The notes: generated by a model not told the origin, from the letters alone. DNA of 12,598 bases from an uncultured Methylococcaceae bacterium (GCA_903910005.1 CAIVXW010000033.1:1-12598), one strand, 5' to 3'. Shown: positions 1 through 6,940, counted from the stretch's first letter. Numbers and translations are program-made.

Positions 1-663
1 AAACTGCGGGAGGAGCGGGTCAAGCCGGTGGTGACAGCGGTCATCAACGGCTCTGCCCCGAACTTTGATGCCTACGACGAAGCGGTCTTGTATTGCCGCA
101 ACCTGGGCCTGATTGCGACCGGGTCGCCCGTCCGTTTTGCCAATCCGATCTATCAGGAAATCATCCCCCGGGTATTGAGCTTCGGGTTTCAGGAGAGCAT
201 CCCGCAAGACTACGCCACCCCGGCCTGGTATATCCGCGCTGGCAAACTGGACATGGATGCCCTGCTACGGGCCTTTCAGGAGTTTTACCGGGAACACGCC
301 GACGCCTGGCTGGAAAAATATGATTTCCGCGAAGTGGGGCGGCAGTTGCTGCTGATGGCTTTTTTACAGCGGATCGTAAACGGCGGCGGGCGGATTGAGC
401 GGGAAATGGCCATCGGCAATGGCCGGGCGGATCTGGTCATTCAATACGGCGGTGACCGTTTCGTGCTGGAACTGAAGCTGAAATACCACCCCGGCAGCGA
501 AGCCGACGGCCTGCGCCAGCTCAGCCGCTACCTTGACCGATTGGGTCAGGCCGACGGCTATCTGATTCTGTTTGAACGAAACGATAGCGTCAGTTGGGAA
601 CAGCGGCTACGCTGGGAAACACAGACGGTGGCGGGGAAACGGATTACGCTGGTGGGGGTGTGA
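1..663 (+). CDS. AAA-type ATP-binding protein, C-terminal part with PD-(D/E)XK nuclease-like domain (5' partial)
   Basis: The reading frame is open from base 1, so the N-terminus, including any P-loop ATPase domain, lies outside the window; 220 codons are visible. The first ~60 residues look like the winged-helix-like tail of AAA-like ATPases, with the NPIYQEIIPRVL motif at the end of that domain. After it comes a PD-(D/E)XK nuclease fold: RIEREMAIGNGRADLVI supplies the metal-binding Asp (residue 144 of the visible part), and LELKL supplies the E-x-K pair (E157, K159). This arrangement is known from a large family of uncharacterised bacterial ATP-binding proteins, often multicopy and linked to mobile or defence regions. 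The substrate is unknown. The gene ends in TGA, and no clear terminator follows. The family call is from remembered motifs; the nuclease motif is seen directly. Confidence 0.8.
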   Translation, partial: KLREERVKPVVTAVINGSAPNFDAYDEAVLYCRNLGLIATGSPVRFANPIYQEIIPRVLSFGFQESIPQDYATPAWYIRAGKLDMDALLRAFQEFYREHADAWLEKYDFREVGRQLLLMAFLQRIVNGGGRIEREMAIGNGRADLVIQYGGDRFVLELKLKYHPGSEADGLRQLSRYLDRLGQADGYLILFERNDSVSWEQRLRWETQTVAGKRITLVGV

Positions 664-719
664 GGGACAGGCTTTGGACTTACTGTGACCCGATCTCAAC
701 ATACCCGATCAATTGTGTT

Positions 720-878
720 GGGGGGAGGAGTAATTGTGGTCTCCCTGCCCCAGTGGGGGAGGGCCGGGGTGGGGGGGCTCAGGCGCATCCTCCCCCCAGC
801 ACTGCCGTCCATTACCCGCTTTGCGGTGGTGGCACTGGAACTGGAGCGACTGGTATTTCGGCAGGTAGGGGGGGAGGA
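720..878. repeat. Three copies of 10-mer GGGGGGAGGA (two direct, one inverted) upstream of mutM
   Basis: GGGGGGAGGA occurs at 720-729 and 869-878 on the + strand, and its exact reverse complement at 788-797. The central copy can therefore pair with either outer copy, giving two mutually exclusive long-loop hairpins. The last copy directly precedes an ATG at 879. Between the copies is a C/G-run segment (741-777) resembling the short G/C-rich dispersed repeats common in proteobacterial intergenic regions. No convincing gene lies in 664-927. Confidence 0.6.
755..777 (+). other. Candidate G-quadruplex motif
   Basis: Four guanine runs (5, 3, 4 and 7 G) are separated by loops of 1, 2 and 1 bases, which fits the standard G3+N1-7 quadruplex pattern with very short loops. 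It lies about 150 bp upstream of mutM, in the non-coding spacer. The primary pattern is seen directly; folding in the cell is inference. Confidence 0.6.
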
Positions 879-927
879 ATGAAAAGCAACGCGCCTCAGT
901 CAGCGATGTCCGACCCGGTGTTGTGCC

Positions 928-1743
928 ATGCCCGAATTACCTGAAGTTGAAACCACCTGTCGCGGGATACGTCCGCATATTATCGGACAAACCCTGGAAA
1001 AGCTCATCATCCGTGAATCGCGTTTGCGCTGGCCGGTCAGCGGTGACTGGATCGAGACAATGCCGGGGGCGCGGGTGGATCGGGTCTGGCGACGTGGTAA
1101 ATACATTTTGCTGGATACCACCCGGGGTTGCCTGTTGTTGCACCTTGGCATGTCGGGCAGTCTGCGCCTGACCGATCCGGCCGCGCCTCCCCGCAAGCAC
1201 GATCATATTGATGTACGGTTTAGTGGTGGGGTCTGCCTGCGGTTTCATGATCCGAGGCGGTTTGGTTGTCTGCTCCAGGTTGAAGCCGATCCCGAACAAC
1301 ACCCGTTGCTGGCCGGTCTGGGGCCGGAACCGCTGGCGGAACACTTTGACGGTGCGTATCTGGCTGCCAAGGCTGCCGGACGTACCACTGCCATCAAGCG
1401 TTTCATCATGGACAGTCGACAGGTGGTGGGAGTGGGGAACATCTATGCCAATGAAGCCCTGTTCGGGGCCGCCCTGCTGCCGGGCCGTCCGGCCGGAAGC
1501 CTGACCCGGGCCGAGCATGATCGCTTGGCCGGCTCCATCCGCCAGGTGCTGACGGCCGCCATTGCCCAGGGCGGCACGACCCTTCGGGATTTTGTCAATG
1601 CCACAGGCACGCCCGGCTATTTCAGCCAGACCCTGATGGTGTACGACCGGGCCGGGCAACCCTGCCGTCTGTGCGGACAGGCTCTGCAAAGCGGACGGCT
1701 GGGGCAGCGGGCGACCTACTGGTGCCCTGGTTGTCAGGTCTGA
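928..1743 (+). CDS. mutM: Formamidopyrimidine-DNA glycosylase (Fpg/MutM)
   Basis: This bifunctional glycosylase/AP lyase removes 8-oxoguanine and formamidopyrimidines from oxidised DNA. The 271-aa protein matches the usual family length of about 270. It begins MPELPEVE, giving the catalytic N-terminal proline and glutamate (P2, E3) after Met removal, which fixes the start at this ATG although no good Shine-Dalgarno precedes it. K58 lies in RRGKY. The helix-two-turn-helix region contains DSRQVVGVGNIYANEALF. The C-terminal zinc finger is complete, with C246, C249, C266 and C269 and the conserved finger arginine R261. A G-rich spacer precedes the gene. It ends two bases from the stop of the convergent HD-GYP-like gene, so no intergenic terminator fits between them. 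All key residues are present, and activity is expected. Confidence 0.97.
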   Translation: MPELPEVETTCRGIRPHIIGQTLEKLIIRESRLRWPVSGDWIETMPGARVDRVWRRGKYILLDTTRGCLLLHLGMSGSLRLTDPAAPPRKHDHIDVRFSGGVCLRFHDPRRFGCLLQVEADPEQHPLLAGLGPEPLAEHFDGAYLAAKAAGRTTAIKRFIMDSRQVVGVGNIYANEALFGAALLPGRPAGSLTRAEHDRLAGSIRQVLTAAIAQGGTTLRDFVNATGTPGYFSQTLMVYDRAGQPCRLCGQALQSGRLGQRATYWCPGCQV

Positions 1744-1745
1744 TG

Positions 1746-2900
1746 TCAGTCGGCCTGACTGGCCTCGCCCCAGATTTTCGCCATGCCGAAAGGAACCTGA
1801 TCCGGTTCCAGCCGGACGGCAGTGGTAATACGCAGGGAGCCTTCGCGGGTATCCCGTGTGACCGGGAAAGGCAGGGCGATGTTGTTGGCTCCGATGATTG
1901 ATTTGACCCTCGGGCACGCGCCATCCTCACCACTGGCAATCACCACGGCGGTTTCGCCGTTCCGCAGTTTGACGAACATGCCGGGTGGATAGATGCCGAC
2001 CACTTTGGTCAGTACCCCGGCATGAACCAGATCCAGGCTGTCGCTCTGTTTGAGGAGCAGTTCCCTCAAGGCCACATTGGGCAACAACCCCGGGCGGTAA
2101 GTACGGGGGGATATGGTTGCGGTATAACGATCCGCCAGACCCACAATCCGGGCACCCTCCGGTATGTCTGCCTGGCGCAGTCCATCGGGATAACCCGAAC
2201 CGTCGTTTTTCTCGTGATGATGCAGTACGTAATCCAGCCAGTCGCTGTTGCTGATGCCTGCCTGTTCCAGCAATGTACGGGATGCTGCCGGATGCCGTTT
2301 GATTTTGCGCCATTCATCCTCACCCGGGGGATCAGCCCTGTCCAGAAGTTGTTCCTGCAATCGCAGCATGCTGATGTTCATGGTCAGGCAGGCGGCGGCG
2401 ACATTGAAAATGTCGAACGGGCTTTTATCCAGTGCCGTGGCGATGATGATGGCAACGATTGCCGCATCCAGTGAGTGCCTGAGCGGGTAATTGGCGGTGG
2501 TCTTGTTGAAGAACAGATAGGCCAGGCTCAGGTCACGCTGCCGGTGGACGGCCGTTACGATGTTCTGCACCGAAGCCATGTACTGTGCCTGAATGTCGGA
2601 GTGGCCGCTTTTTTCACGGATGATCCGAATCAGTTGAGGGTGTGTGCGAAGTTCCCGGGTCAGGAGGGTCATGGCGTTGACCGGATGAGCCGGGGCAGAT
2701 TCGGCGGCAGGCGGGACTCGCCTGACCGCTGGCCGCTGCGATTCATCGCGCAGGTAAAGTCCCTGCCTCACCAATACTTCGATCTGGTGTATGGACTGGA
2801 GTACCAGCCCCTTTTTTATCAGCAACTTGCCGGTAGCGTCATACGCATCCCAGGGCACCGGAACGCCTATTTTCAGATCAGCCATGCCAACTTTTATCAT
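1746..2900 (-). CDS. HD-GYP-family signalling protein with degenerate HD dyad
   Basis: This 384-aa protein has a short N-terminal beta-rich region (about 1-50), a variable linker, and an HD-GYP-like domain (about 135-270). HD-GYP domains normally hydrolyse cyclic di-GMP. Conserved residues include H142, H203, the GYP block HHHEKNDGSGYPDGL (227-241) and D257 in the LADRY segment. However, where the family has LLHDIGK this protein reads CLTMNIS, so the metal-binding His-Asp pair is Thr173-Met174. The C-terminal tail (IYPPGMFVKLRNGE) is typical of HD-GYP proteins. The open frame extends upstream, but the ATG at 2900 is chosen because AAGGA (2908-2912) sits 7 nt before it and the extension lies inside the upstream methyltransferase. 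It is the third gene of the speA operon, 20 bp after the methyltransferase stop. It may be a c-di-GMP sensor rather than a phosphodiesterase; that is inference. Confidence 0.85.
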   Translation of the reverse strand: MIKVGMADLKIGVPVPWDAYDATGKLLIKKGLVLQSIHQIEVLVRQGLYLRDESQRPAVRRVPPAAESAPAHPVNAMTLLTRELRTHPQLIRIIREKSGHSDIQAQYMASVQNIVTAVHRQRDLSLAYLFFNKTTANYPLRHSLDAAIVAIIIATALDKSPFDIFNVAAACLTMNISMLRLQEQLLDRADPPGEDEWRKIKRHPAASRTLLEQAGISNSDWLDYVLHHHEKNDGSGYPDGLRQADIPEGARIVGLADRYTATISPRTYRPGLLPNVALRELLLKQSDSLDLVHAGVLTKVVGIYPPGMFVKLRNGETAVVIASGEDGACPRVKSIIGANNIALPFPVTRDTREGSLRITTAVRLEPDQVPFGMAKIWGEASQAD

Positions 2901-2907
2901 GCCAATG

Positions 2908-2912
2908 TCCTT
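2908..2912 (-). promoter_or_regulatory. Ribosome binding site of the HD-GYP-like gene
   Basis: AAGGA on the minus strand lies 7 nt before the ATG at 2900 and inside the 20-bp gap after the methyltransferase stop. It decides between a 384-aa start and upstream or downstream alternatives; the next in-frame ATG, at 2885, has no such site. Confidence 0.6.
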
Positions 2913-2920
2913 GTGTGGTG

Positions 2921-3850
2921 TTAGTCGGGAGGAATATCCGTCGGGTGCGGTTTGCGGGCCACCACCGCAACATAGGCGAAGGAACGTCGGCACAATCCCA
3001 GCAAGGGGCTGAGAAAGGAGGCTCGAATGTGCCGCCAGCGCCACCGGGTCAGCGGTCGTGCATCCAGCAGGGCGTACAGGGTAAACAGGGTGGCAAACAG
3101 CGGAATGTGGGCAATGGAGGGAGCCACCCGCCATGACCAGTCCTCGATTTTGCAGTCGGTAAAGCCACTGGCCGTCAAGGCGGTGGCCATCTGATCGGCC
3201 CTGCACATCTCGGGGACGGCCCAGGCCAGGCACCACTGCCGGTAAATCCAGCCGACTCCGCGCTGGATCAAGGTTTGCTGCCGCAACGCCCCGGTCAGCA
3301 TGGCTTCAGCCAGCACCAGGCGTCCGCCCGGCTTCAGCAAGCGGTAAGCCTCGTCCAGTACCGCCTGTTTGGTGCTGCCTTCGGCATGGCAGGCACTCTC
3401 GATCAGGGTCACGGCATCGTAGCACTCGCTGTCAAGGCCGGTAGAGGCGTAATCAGCCAGGCACATGCGAATGGCTGCTCCCCGATTGACTCGCCGGTTC
3501 AGGCGTTGTCCGGTCTCAATGTGCAGGGGCACCAGGGTAATCACGTCTACCGTCAGTCCGGGGTATGCTTCCACGGCGGTGCGGGCCGTGGCGCCGGTGC
3601 CCCCGCCCAGATCAGCCAGACAGGCCGACCCGTCGGACGGCAGGTTGAGCCTGAGCAAAACCTGCCGACTCAATTCGGTCAGCATGGCTTCCCGGTCGAA
3701 CGGATTGATGCCCCAACGCCAGTAGCCGCAGTGCAGGTTGAGGCCGGGGCTCCAGGCGGCATAATCCGGGGTTGTGGCGGTGTAGTATTCAATAACCCGC
3801 TGTTTGATCGGGTCGTCCGGGGACAGACTGACAAGGGTTTCGGTATTCAA
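2921..3850 (-). CDS. Class I SAM-dependent methyltransferase
   Basis: The 309-aa protein has a Rossmann-type methyltransferase domain. Motif I is LADLGGGTGATAR (about 78-90), the acidic loop is YDAVTLIESACHAEG, and the post-motif is AYRLLKPGGRLVLAEAML. The N-terminal YYTATTPDYAAWSPGLNLHCGYW resembles the substrate-side region of small-molecule or lipid methyltransferases, but the substrate cannot be read from sequence. The C-terminus has a hydrophobic stretch (SIAHIPLFATLFTLYALL) that may contact the membrane. The start is TTG at 3850, directly after the speA TGA (3853-3851), with a weak GGA upstream. The next Met is about residue 56, inside conserved sequence, so the TTG is preferred. The abutting arrangement implies translational coupling to speA. 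Confidence 0.87.
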   Translation of the reverse strand: MNTETLVSLSPDDPIKQRVIEYYTATTPDYAAWSPGLNLHCGYWRWGINPFDREAMLTELSRQVLLRLNLPSDGSACLADLGGGTGATARTAVEAYPGLTVDVITLVPLHIETGQRLNRRVNRGAAIRMCLADYASTGLDSECYDAVTLIESACHAEGSTKQAVLDEAYRLLKPGGRLVLAEAMLTGALRQQTLIQRGVGWIYRQWCLAWAVPEMCRADQMATALTASGFTDCKIEDWSWRVAPSIAHIPLFATLFTLYALLDARPLTRWRWRHIRASFLSPLLGLCRRSFAYVAVVARKPHPTDIPPD

Positions 3851-5731
3851 TCAGGTTTCCAGGTAGGTATAGCCTCGCAGTCCGGCCATCAGTTCGCTGG
3901 CGAACTGTTTGCGTCGATCCGGGGGCAGATCGGCTTCCATCAGTTTTTTACGGTAGGCCCGTTCAAGGTCTTCCGCCTCAATGTGGACATACCGCAACAG
4001 GTCGTCGGTTCCATCGCCCGGGTGGGGGGCTACCAGCCGGTACCCTCCCTGACCGTCCAGTTCGACATTGACCGAATGGGTATCGCCAAACAGATTGTGC
4101 ATGTCACCCAGTATCTCCTGATAGGCTCCCACCAGAAAAACACCGATCAGGTACTCGCCGCCACTGGCCCGGGTATCATGCAGCGGCAGGGTCGCTTCAA
4201 TGCTTTGCCGGTCAATGTAGGCGTCGATGCGTCCGTCCGAATCACAGGTCAGATCCTGAACTACCGCCCGCCTTGATGGCTCTTCGTTGAGACGTTGCAG
4301 CGGCATCACCGGAAAAACCTGCTCGATGGCCCAGGCATCCGGCATGGATTGAAACAATGAAAAATTGCAAAACACCTTGTCGGCCAGCCGCTCATTCAGT
4401 TCGTCCAGTACCTCCCGGTGCGAACGCAGTCGCACGTCAAGCCGACGCCGTATCTGATGGCACAGGGCTGCGTTGAGCCGCTCGGCCTCGGCCAGATCGG
4501 TCAGGTTCATCTGGCCACGCACGTACAGGGCACGGGCTTCGGTCAGATCAAACTGGGCATCATGATAAACCCCCAGTACCGATTCGTTGGGTAACCCGGC
4601 CAGCAGTTCGGCCAGATCCTGTACCGGACGGGCCGTGGAGCAGGGCGGCAGGGTGGCATCGTCCATCACCTGCTCAACATCAATGACGTGGGTGACCAGT
4701 ACCGCATGATGGGCACTGAGGGCACGGCCCGACTCGGTAATCAAATGCGGAGGAACCAGCCCCTCGGCGTCGGCCATTTCGGCAAAGGCCCGCACAATGC
4801 TGTGGGCATACTCGTTCAGGCTGTAATTGATGGAGCATTCGCTGGTGGAATGGCTGCCCTCGTAATCAATCCCCAGCCCGCCGCCTACATCGGCCCAGCC
4901 CAGGGGTGCCCCCAGACGGCTCAGTTCAGCGTAGTAACGGCAGGCTTCCCCCAGAGCCATTTTGACATCATTGATGTTGGCAATCTGGGAGCCCATGTGA
5001 AAGTGCATCAGTTGCAGCCAGTCAAGATGGCCCAGGGCTTCCAGCCGTTGTACCAGCCGCAACAAATCGCCGGCATTCAGACCGAATTTGGATTTGTCGC
5101 CCCCGCTGTTTTGCCACTTGCCAGCCCCGATGCTGGAAAGACGTACCCGCACGCCCAGCCGGGGCGCGATCCCCAGAGCCTCTGACTCGCTTAGTACCAG
5201 TTCCAGCTCCGAGTATTTTTCGATGACGATGAAGATGTTGTGGCCCAGGGTCAGGCCCATCAGGGCCAGACGGATGTAGGCTCTGTCCTTGTAGCCGTTG
5301 CAGATCAGGGTACCGGCCTCCGACAGGGCCATCACGACCAGCAACTCCGACTTGCTGCCGGCTTCCAGCCCGATGCCATGACTGCGTCCCTGCCGCAGCA
5401 GCCCCTCCACTACGCTACCTTGCTGATTGACCTTGATGGGATAGACCGGGGTGTAATAGCCCGGGTAGGCCAGATCGGTGCGGGCGGCATCAAAGGCCTC
5501 CCGCAGCAGACGCACCCGATCACCCAGAATGTCGGTAAAGCGCAGCAGAACCGGCAATCCCAGCCCTTCCTGGTGAAGGGTAGCAATGATGCCAACCAGA
5601 TCGATACAGCCCCCGGCTGCAGAACCGGTGGGATGAACCACAACGTGGCCGTCGGAATTGATGTCAAAATAGCCTCCACCCCAATGCTCAATGGCATAGG
5701 TTTCACGGGCGTGTTGCAGCGTCCAGGTCAT
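3851..5731 (-). CDS. speA: Biosynthetic arginine decarboxylase
   Basis: This PLP-dependent fold-type III decarboxylase converts arginine to agmatine, the first step of the agmatine route to putrescine. It has 626 aa (E. coli SpeA is about 658). The PLP lysine is K100 in YPIKVNQQ. Other family landmarks in order are HFHMGSQIANI, the phosphate-binding GGGLGIDYEGS, ESGRALSAHHAV, the catalytic cysteine segment CNFSLFQSMPDAWAIEQ (Cys about 455), QDLTCDSDGRID and FLVGAYQEILGDMHNLFGD. The start is the ATG at 5731, giving the usual N-terminus; no strong Shine-Dalgarno is visible. It leads a minus-strand operon with a methyltransferase and an HD-GYP-like gene and is divergent from speE, so arginine decarboxylation and aminopropyl transfer share one control region. 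The agmatine-to-putrescine steps are not in the window. Confidence 0.97.
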   Translation of the reverse strand: MTWTLQHARETYAIEHWGGGYFDINSDGHVVVHPTGSAAGGCIDLVGIIATLHQEGLGLPVLLRFTDILGDRVRLLREAFDAARTDLAYPGYYTPVYPIKVNQQGSVVEGLLRQGRSHGIGLEAGSKSELLVVMALSEAGTLICNGYKDRAYIRLALMGLTLGHNIFIVIEKYSELELVLSESEALGIAPRLGVRVRLSSIGAGKWQNSGGDKSKFGLNAGDLLRLVQRLEALGHLDWLQLMHFHMGSQIANINDVKMALGEACRYYAELSRLGAPLGWADVGGGLGIDYEGSHSTSECSINYSLNEYAHSIVRAFAEMADAEGLVPPHLITESGRALSAHHAVLVTHVIDVEQVMDDATLPPCSTARPVQDLAELLAGLPNESVLGVYHDAQFDLTEARALYVRGQMNLTDLAEAERLNAALCHQIRRRLDVRLRSHREVLDELNERLADKVFCNFSLFQSMPDAWAIEQVFPVMPLQRLNEEPSRRAVVQDLTCDSDGRIDAYIDRQSIEATLPLHDTRASGGEYLIGVFLVGAYQEILGDMHNLFGDTHSVNVELDGQGGYRLVAPHPGDGTDDLLRYVHIEAEDLERAYRKKLMEADLPPDRRKQFASELMAGLRGYTYLET

Positions 5732-5758
5732 GAGTATTCGCCAAAAATTCTCGGAAAG

Positions 5759-5787
5759 ATAGTAAAGTAACGTCAGTTCGGGTTAAA
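5759..5787 (-). promoter_or_regulatory. Candidate sigma70-type promoter for speA
   Basis: On the minus strand TTTAAC (5787-5782) and TACTAT (5764-5759) are separated by 17 bp, just upstream of the speA ATG at 5731. Match to consensus is only moderate. The stretch overlaps a motif, TGACGTTACTTTAC (5775-5762), which recurs upstream of the DUF5132-like gene. Confidence 0.3.
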
Positions 5788-5946
5788 GACAGGGTGAATG
5801 GTCAGTGGTGAATGGTGAGTGGTATGCCGGAAGCGTGGCCATCCTGACAGCCCGGTGGGGTCAGTGGCAAGTGAACGCCGCATACCAACCAGCAATCCAT
5901 GCTCGCCATTCGCCATTCGCCATTCGCCATTCAGACCCTGCGCTTT
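5785..5946. repeat. MITE-like imperfect inverted-repeat element made of heptad repeats
   Basis: The outer arms are imperfect inverted repeats: AAAGACAGGGTGAATGG at 5785-5801, against 5927-5946, which reads AAAGCGCAGGGTCTGAATGG on the minus strand. Inside the left arm are four 7-bp units of the type TGAATGG (5795-5822, variants TCAGTGG and TGAGTGG). Inside the right arm are four exact copies of TCGCCAT (5903-5930), whose complement is the related ATGGCGA. A further inner pair, GGTATGC (5821-5827) and GCATACC (5880-5886), continues the symmetry. The whole could fold into a long cruciform or RNA hairpin. It carries no gene. Heptad arrays of this GAATGG type are recalled from other bacterial intergenic regions, but a family assignment needs a search. 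Confidence 0.6.
5903..5930 (+). repeat. Short tandem repeat, 4 exact copies of TCGCCAT
   Basis: Four perfect 7-bp units lie head to tail, followed by a partial TC, in the speA/speE spacer. Exact tandem copies suggest a recently expanded and possibly length-variable array. It forms the right arm of the larger inverted-repeat element. Confidence 0.9.
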
Positions 5947-5972
5947 GTCCCGGATTCGCGTTAAAGTATGAC
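5945..5972 (+). promoter_or_regulatory. Weak candidate promoter for speE
   Basis: TTGTCC (5945-5950) and TATGAC (5967-5972) are spaced by 16 bp, about 100 bp before the speE start and just right of the inverted-repeat element. The match is weak. It overlaps TTCGCGTTAAAG (5955-5966), an 11-of-12 match to 5777-5788 on the other side of the element. Confidence 0.22.
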
Positions 5973-6068
5973 ACGGGTCGGCGCATTCCGATACGTTCGG
6001 AACGCCGCCCGGACTCATCGCGGCCCCGGGCCGCCTCTCTGGTATTCATTCCTCAGGAAGCTCTTTCG

Positions 6069-6932
6069 ATGTTACAAGCCCCTCACTGGTTTTCAGAAGT
6101 TTATCCCCATCACGGCAGTGCCTTTTCACTCAAGGTCAGTGAAAAACTGCATGAAGAACAATCGCCGTTCCAGCGCATTGAAATCTACGAGACCGAATGG
6201 TTCGGCACCCTGATGGTTATCGATGGCTGCACCATGGTGTCAGATCGGGACAATTATCTCTACCACGAAATGATGACGCATCCGGCCCTCTACACTCACC
6301 CGGATCCGCAGACAGTGTGGATCATCGGCGGCGGCGATTGCGGCAGTCTCAAAGAGGTGCTGAAACACCCGGAGGTTGGTCAGGCGGTACAGATCGACAT
6401 TGATGAACGGGTCACCCGTCTGGCGGAGCGTTATTTTCCCGACTTGTGTTCCTCCAATGAGGATCCCCGGGCACGCCTGCTGTTTCTGGACGGTATCCAG
6501 TGGGTCAGGGAAGCAGCGGCTGAAAGCGTTGACCTCATCATCGTCGACAGCACCGATCCGGTCGGCCCGGCTGAAGGCCTGTTCAACCAGGCGTTCTATC
6601 GTGAGTGCGTACGCTGCCTCAAACCTGACGGCATTCTGGCGCAACAGAGCGAATCACCGTTGTTTCACGCCGACCTGATTCTGGCCATGCGTGCCACCAT
6701 GCAGCAGGCCGGATTTGCCGCAACCCGTACCCTGTTCTTCCCGCAATGCCTTTACCCCTCCGGCTGGTGGAGCGGCACCCTGGCCAGCAAATCCCCAACC
6801 GGCCTGAGCGGTTTCCGTGAGGCAGCCGCCCGCGACAAACCCTTCGAAACCCTTTACTACAACGCCGACATCCACACCGCCGCCTTCGTGGCCCCGGAAG
6901 CGTTGGGCAAACGCTTTCACCTGGCCCAATAA
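6069..6932 (+). CDS. speE: Polyamine aminopropyltransferase (spermidine synthase)
   Basis: It transfers the aminopropyl group of decarboxylated SAM to putrescine, giving spermidine. The 287 aa match E. coli SpeE (288). Family landmarks are YLYHEMMTH (64-71), the dcSAM-binding loop IIGGGDCGSLKEVLKH (85-100), the catalytic DSTDPVGPAEGLF (D160, D163), QQSESPLFH and NADIHTAAFVAPE near the end. The ATG at 6069 is chosen because AGGA (6055-6058) lies 10 nt upstream and the protein then aligns from its first strand; the frame is open further upstream, but that part lies in the repeat element. Two variations are visible: the usual GGGDG loop reads GGGDC, and the usual EID at the ribose-binding position reads DID (D110). 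Substrate preference (putrescine or another amine) cannot be fixed. epmB follows after 8 bp. Confidence 0.95.
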   Translation: MLQAPHWFSEVYPHHGSAFSLKVSEKLHEEQSPFQRIEIYETEWFGTLMVIDGCTMVSDRDNYLYHEMMTHPALYTHPDPQTVWIIGGGDCGSLKEVLKHPEVGQAVQIDIDERVTRLAERYFPDLCSSNEDPRARLLFLDGIQWVREAAAESVDLIIVDSTDPVGPAEGLFNQAFYRECVRCLKPDGILAQQSESPLFHADLILAMRATMQQAGFAATRTLFFPQCLYPSGWWSGTLASKSPTGLSGFREAAARDKPFETLYYNADIHTAAFVAPEALGKRFHLAQ

Positions 6933-6940
6933 GCACCCGC

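Noticed and set aside
594..944. Open frames across the G-rich spacer (including 685-882)
   Set aside because: They translate G/C-run repeats into Gly/Pro-rich sequence, have no ribosome binding site at their starts and no family resemblance. Read as non-coding repeat.
879..944. 21-codon frame beginning at the ATG after GGGGGGAGGA and overlapping the mutM start
   Set aside because: The purine tract touches the ATG with too little spacing and the peptide shows no attenuator-type codon run. Mentioned only in a finding, not called as a gene.
1736..1750. Bidirectional terminator between mutM and the HD-GYP-like gene
   Set aside because: Only two bases separate the stops and no GC stem with a T-run is present there.
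937..1917. 326-codon minus-strand frame opposite mutM
   Set aside because: It lies opposite a fully convincing MutM; the translation is low-complexity and rich in Arg, Gly, Pro and Gln, as expected for the antisense frame of a GC-rich gene.
2901..3236. N-terminal extension of the HD-GYP-like frame
   Set aside because: The extra 112 codons overlap the methyltransferase in another frame and show no domain; a good ribosome binding site precedes the ATG at 2900.
3275..4276. 333-codon plus-strand frame opposite the methyltransferase and speA
   Set aside because: It spans two real minus-strand genes and their junction and has no recognisable motif; antisense shadow.
5903..5930. CRISPR array from the tandem 7-bp units
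   Set aside because: The units are only 7 bp with no spacers between them; a simple tandem repeat, not CRISPR.
5805..6068. Upstream extension of speE
   Set aside because: These codons translate the inverted-repeat element; the 287-aa form matches the normal SpeE length and has AGGA before its ATG.
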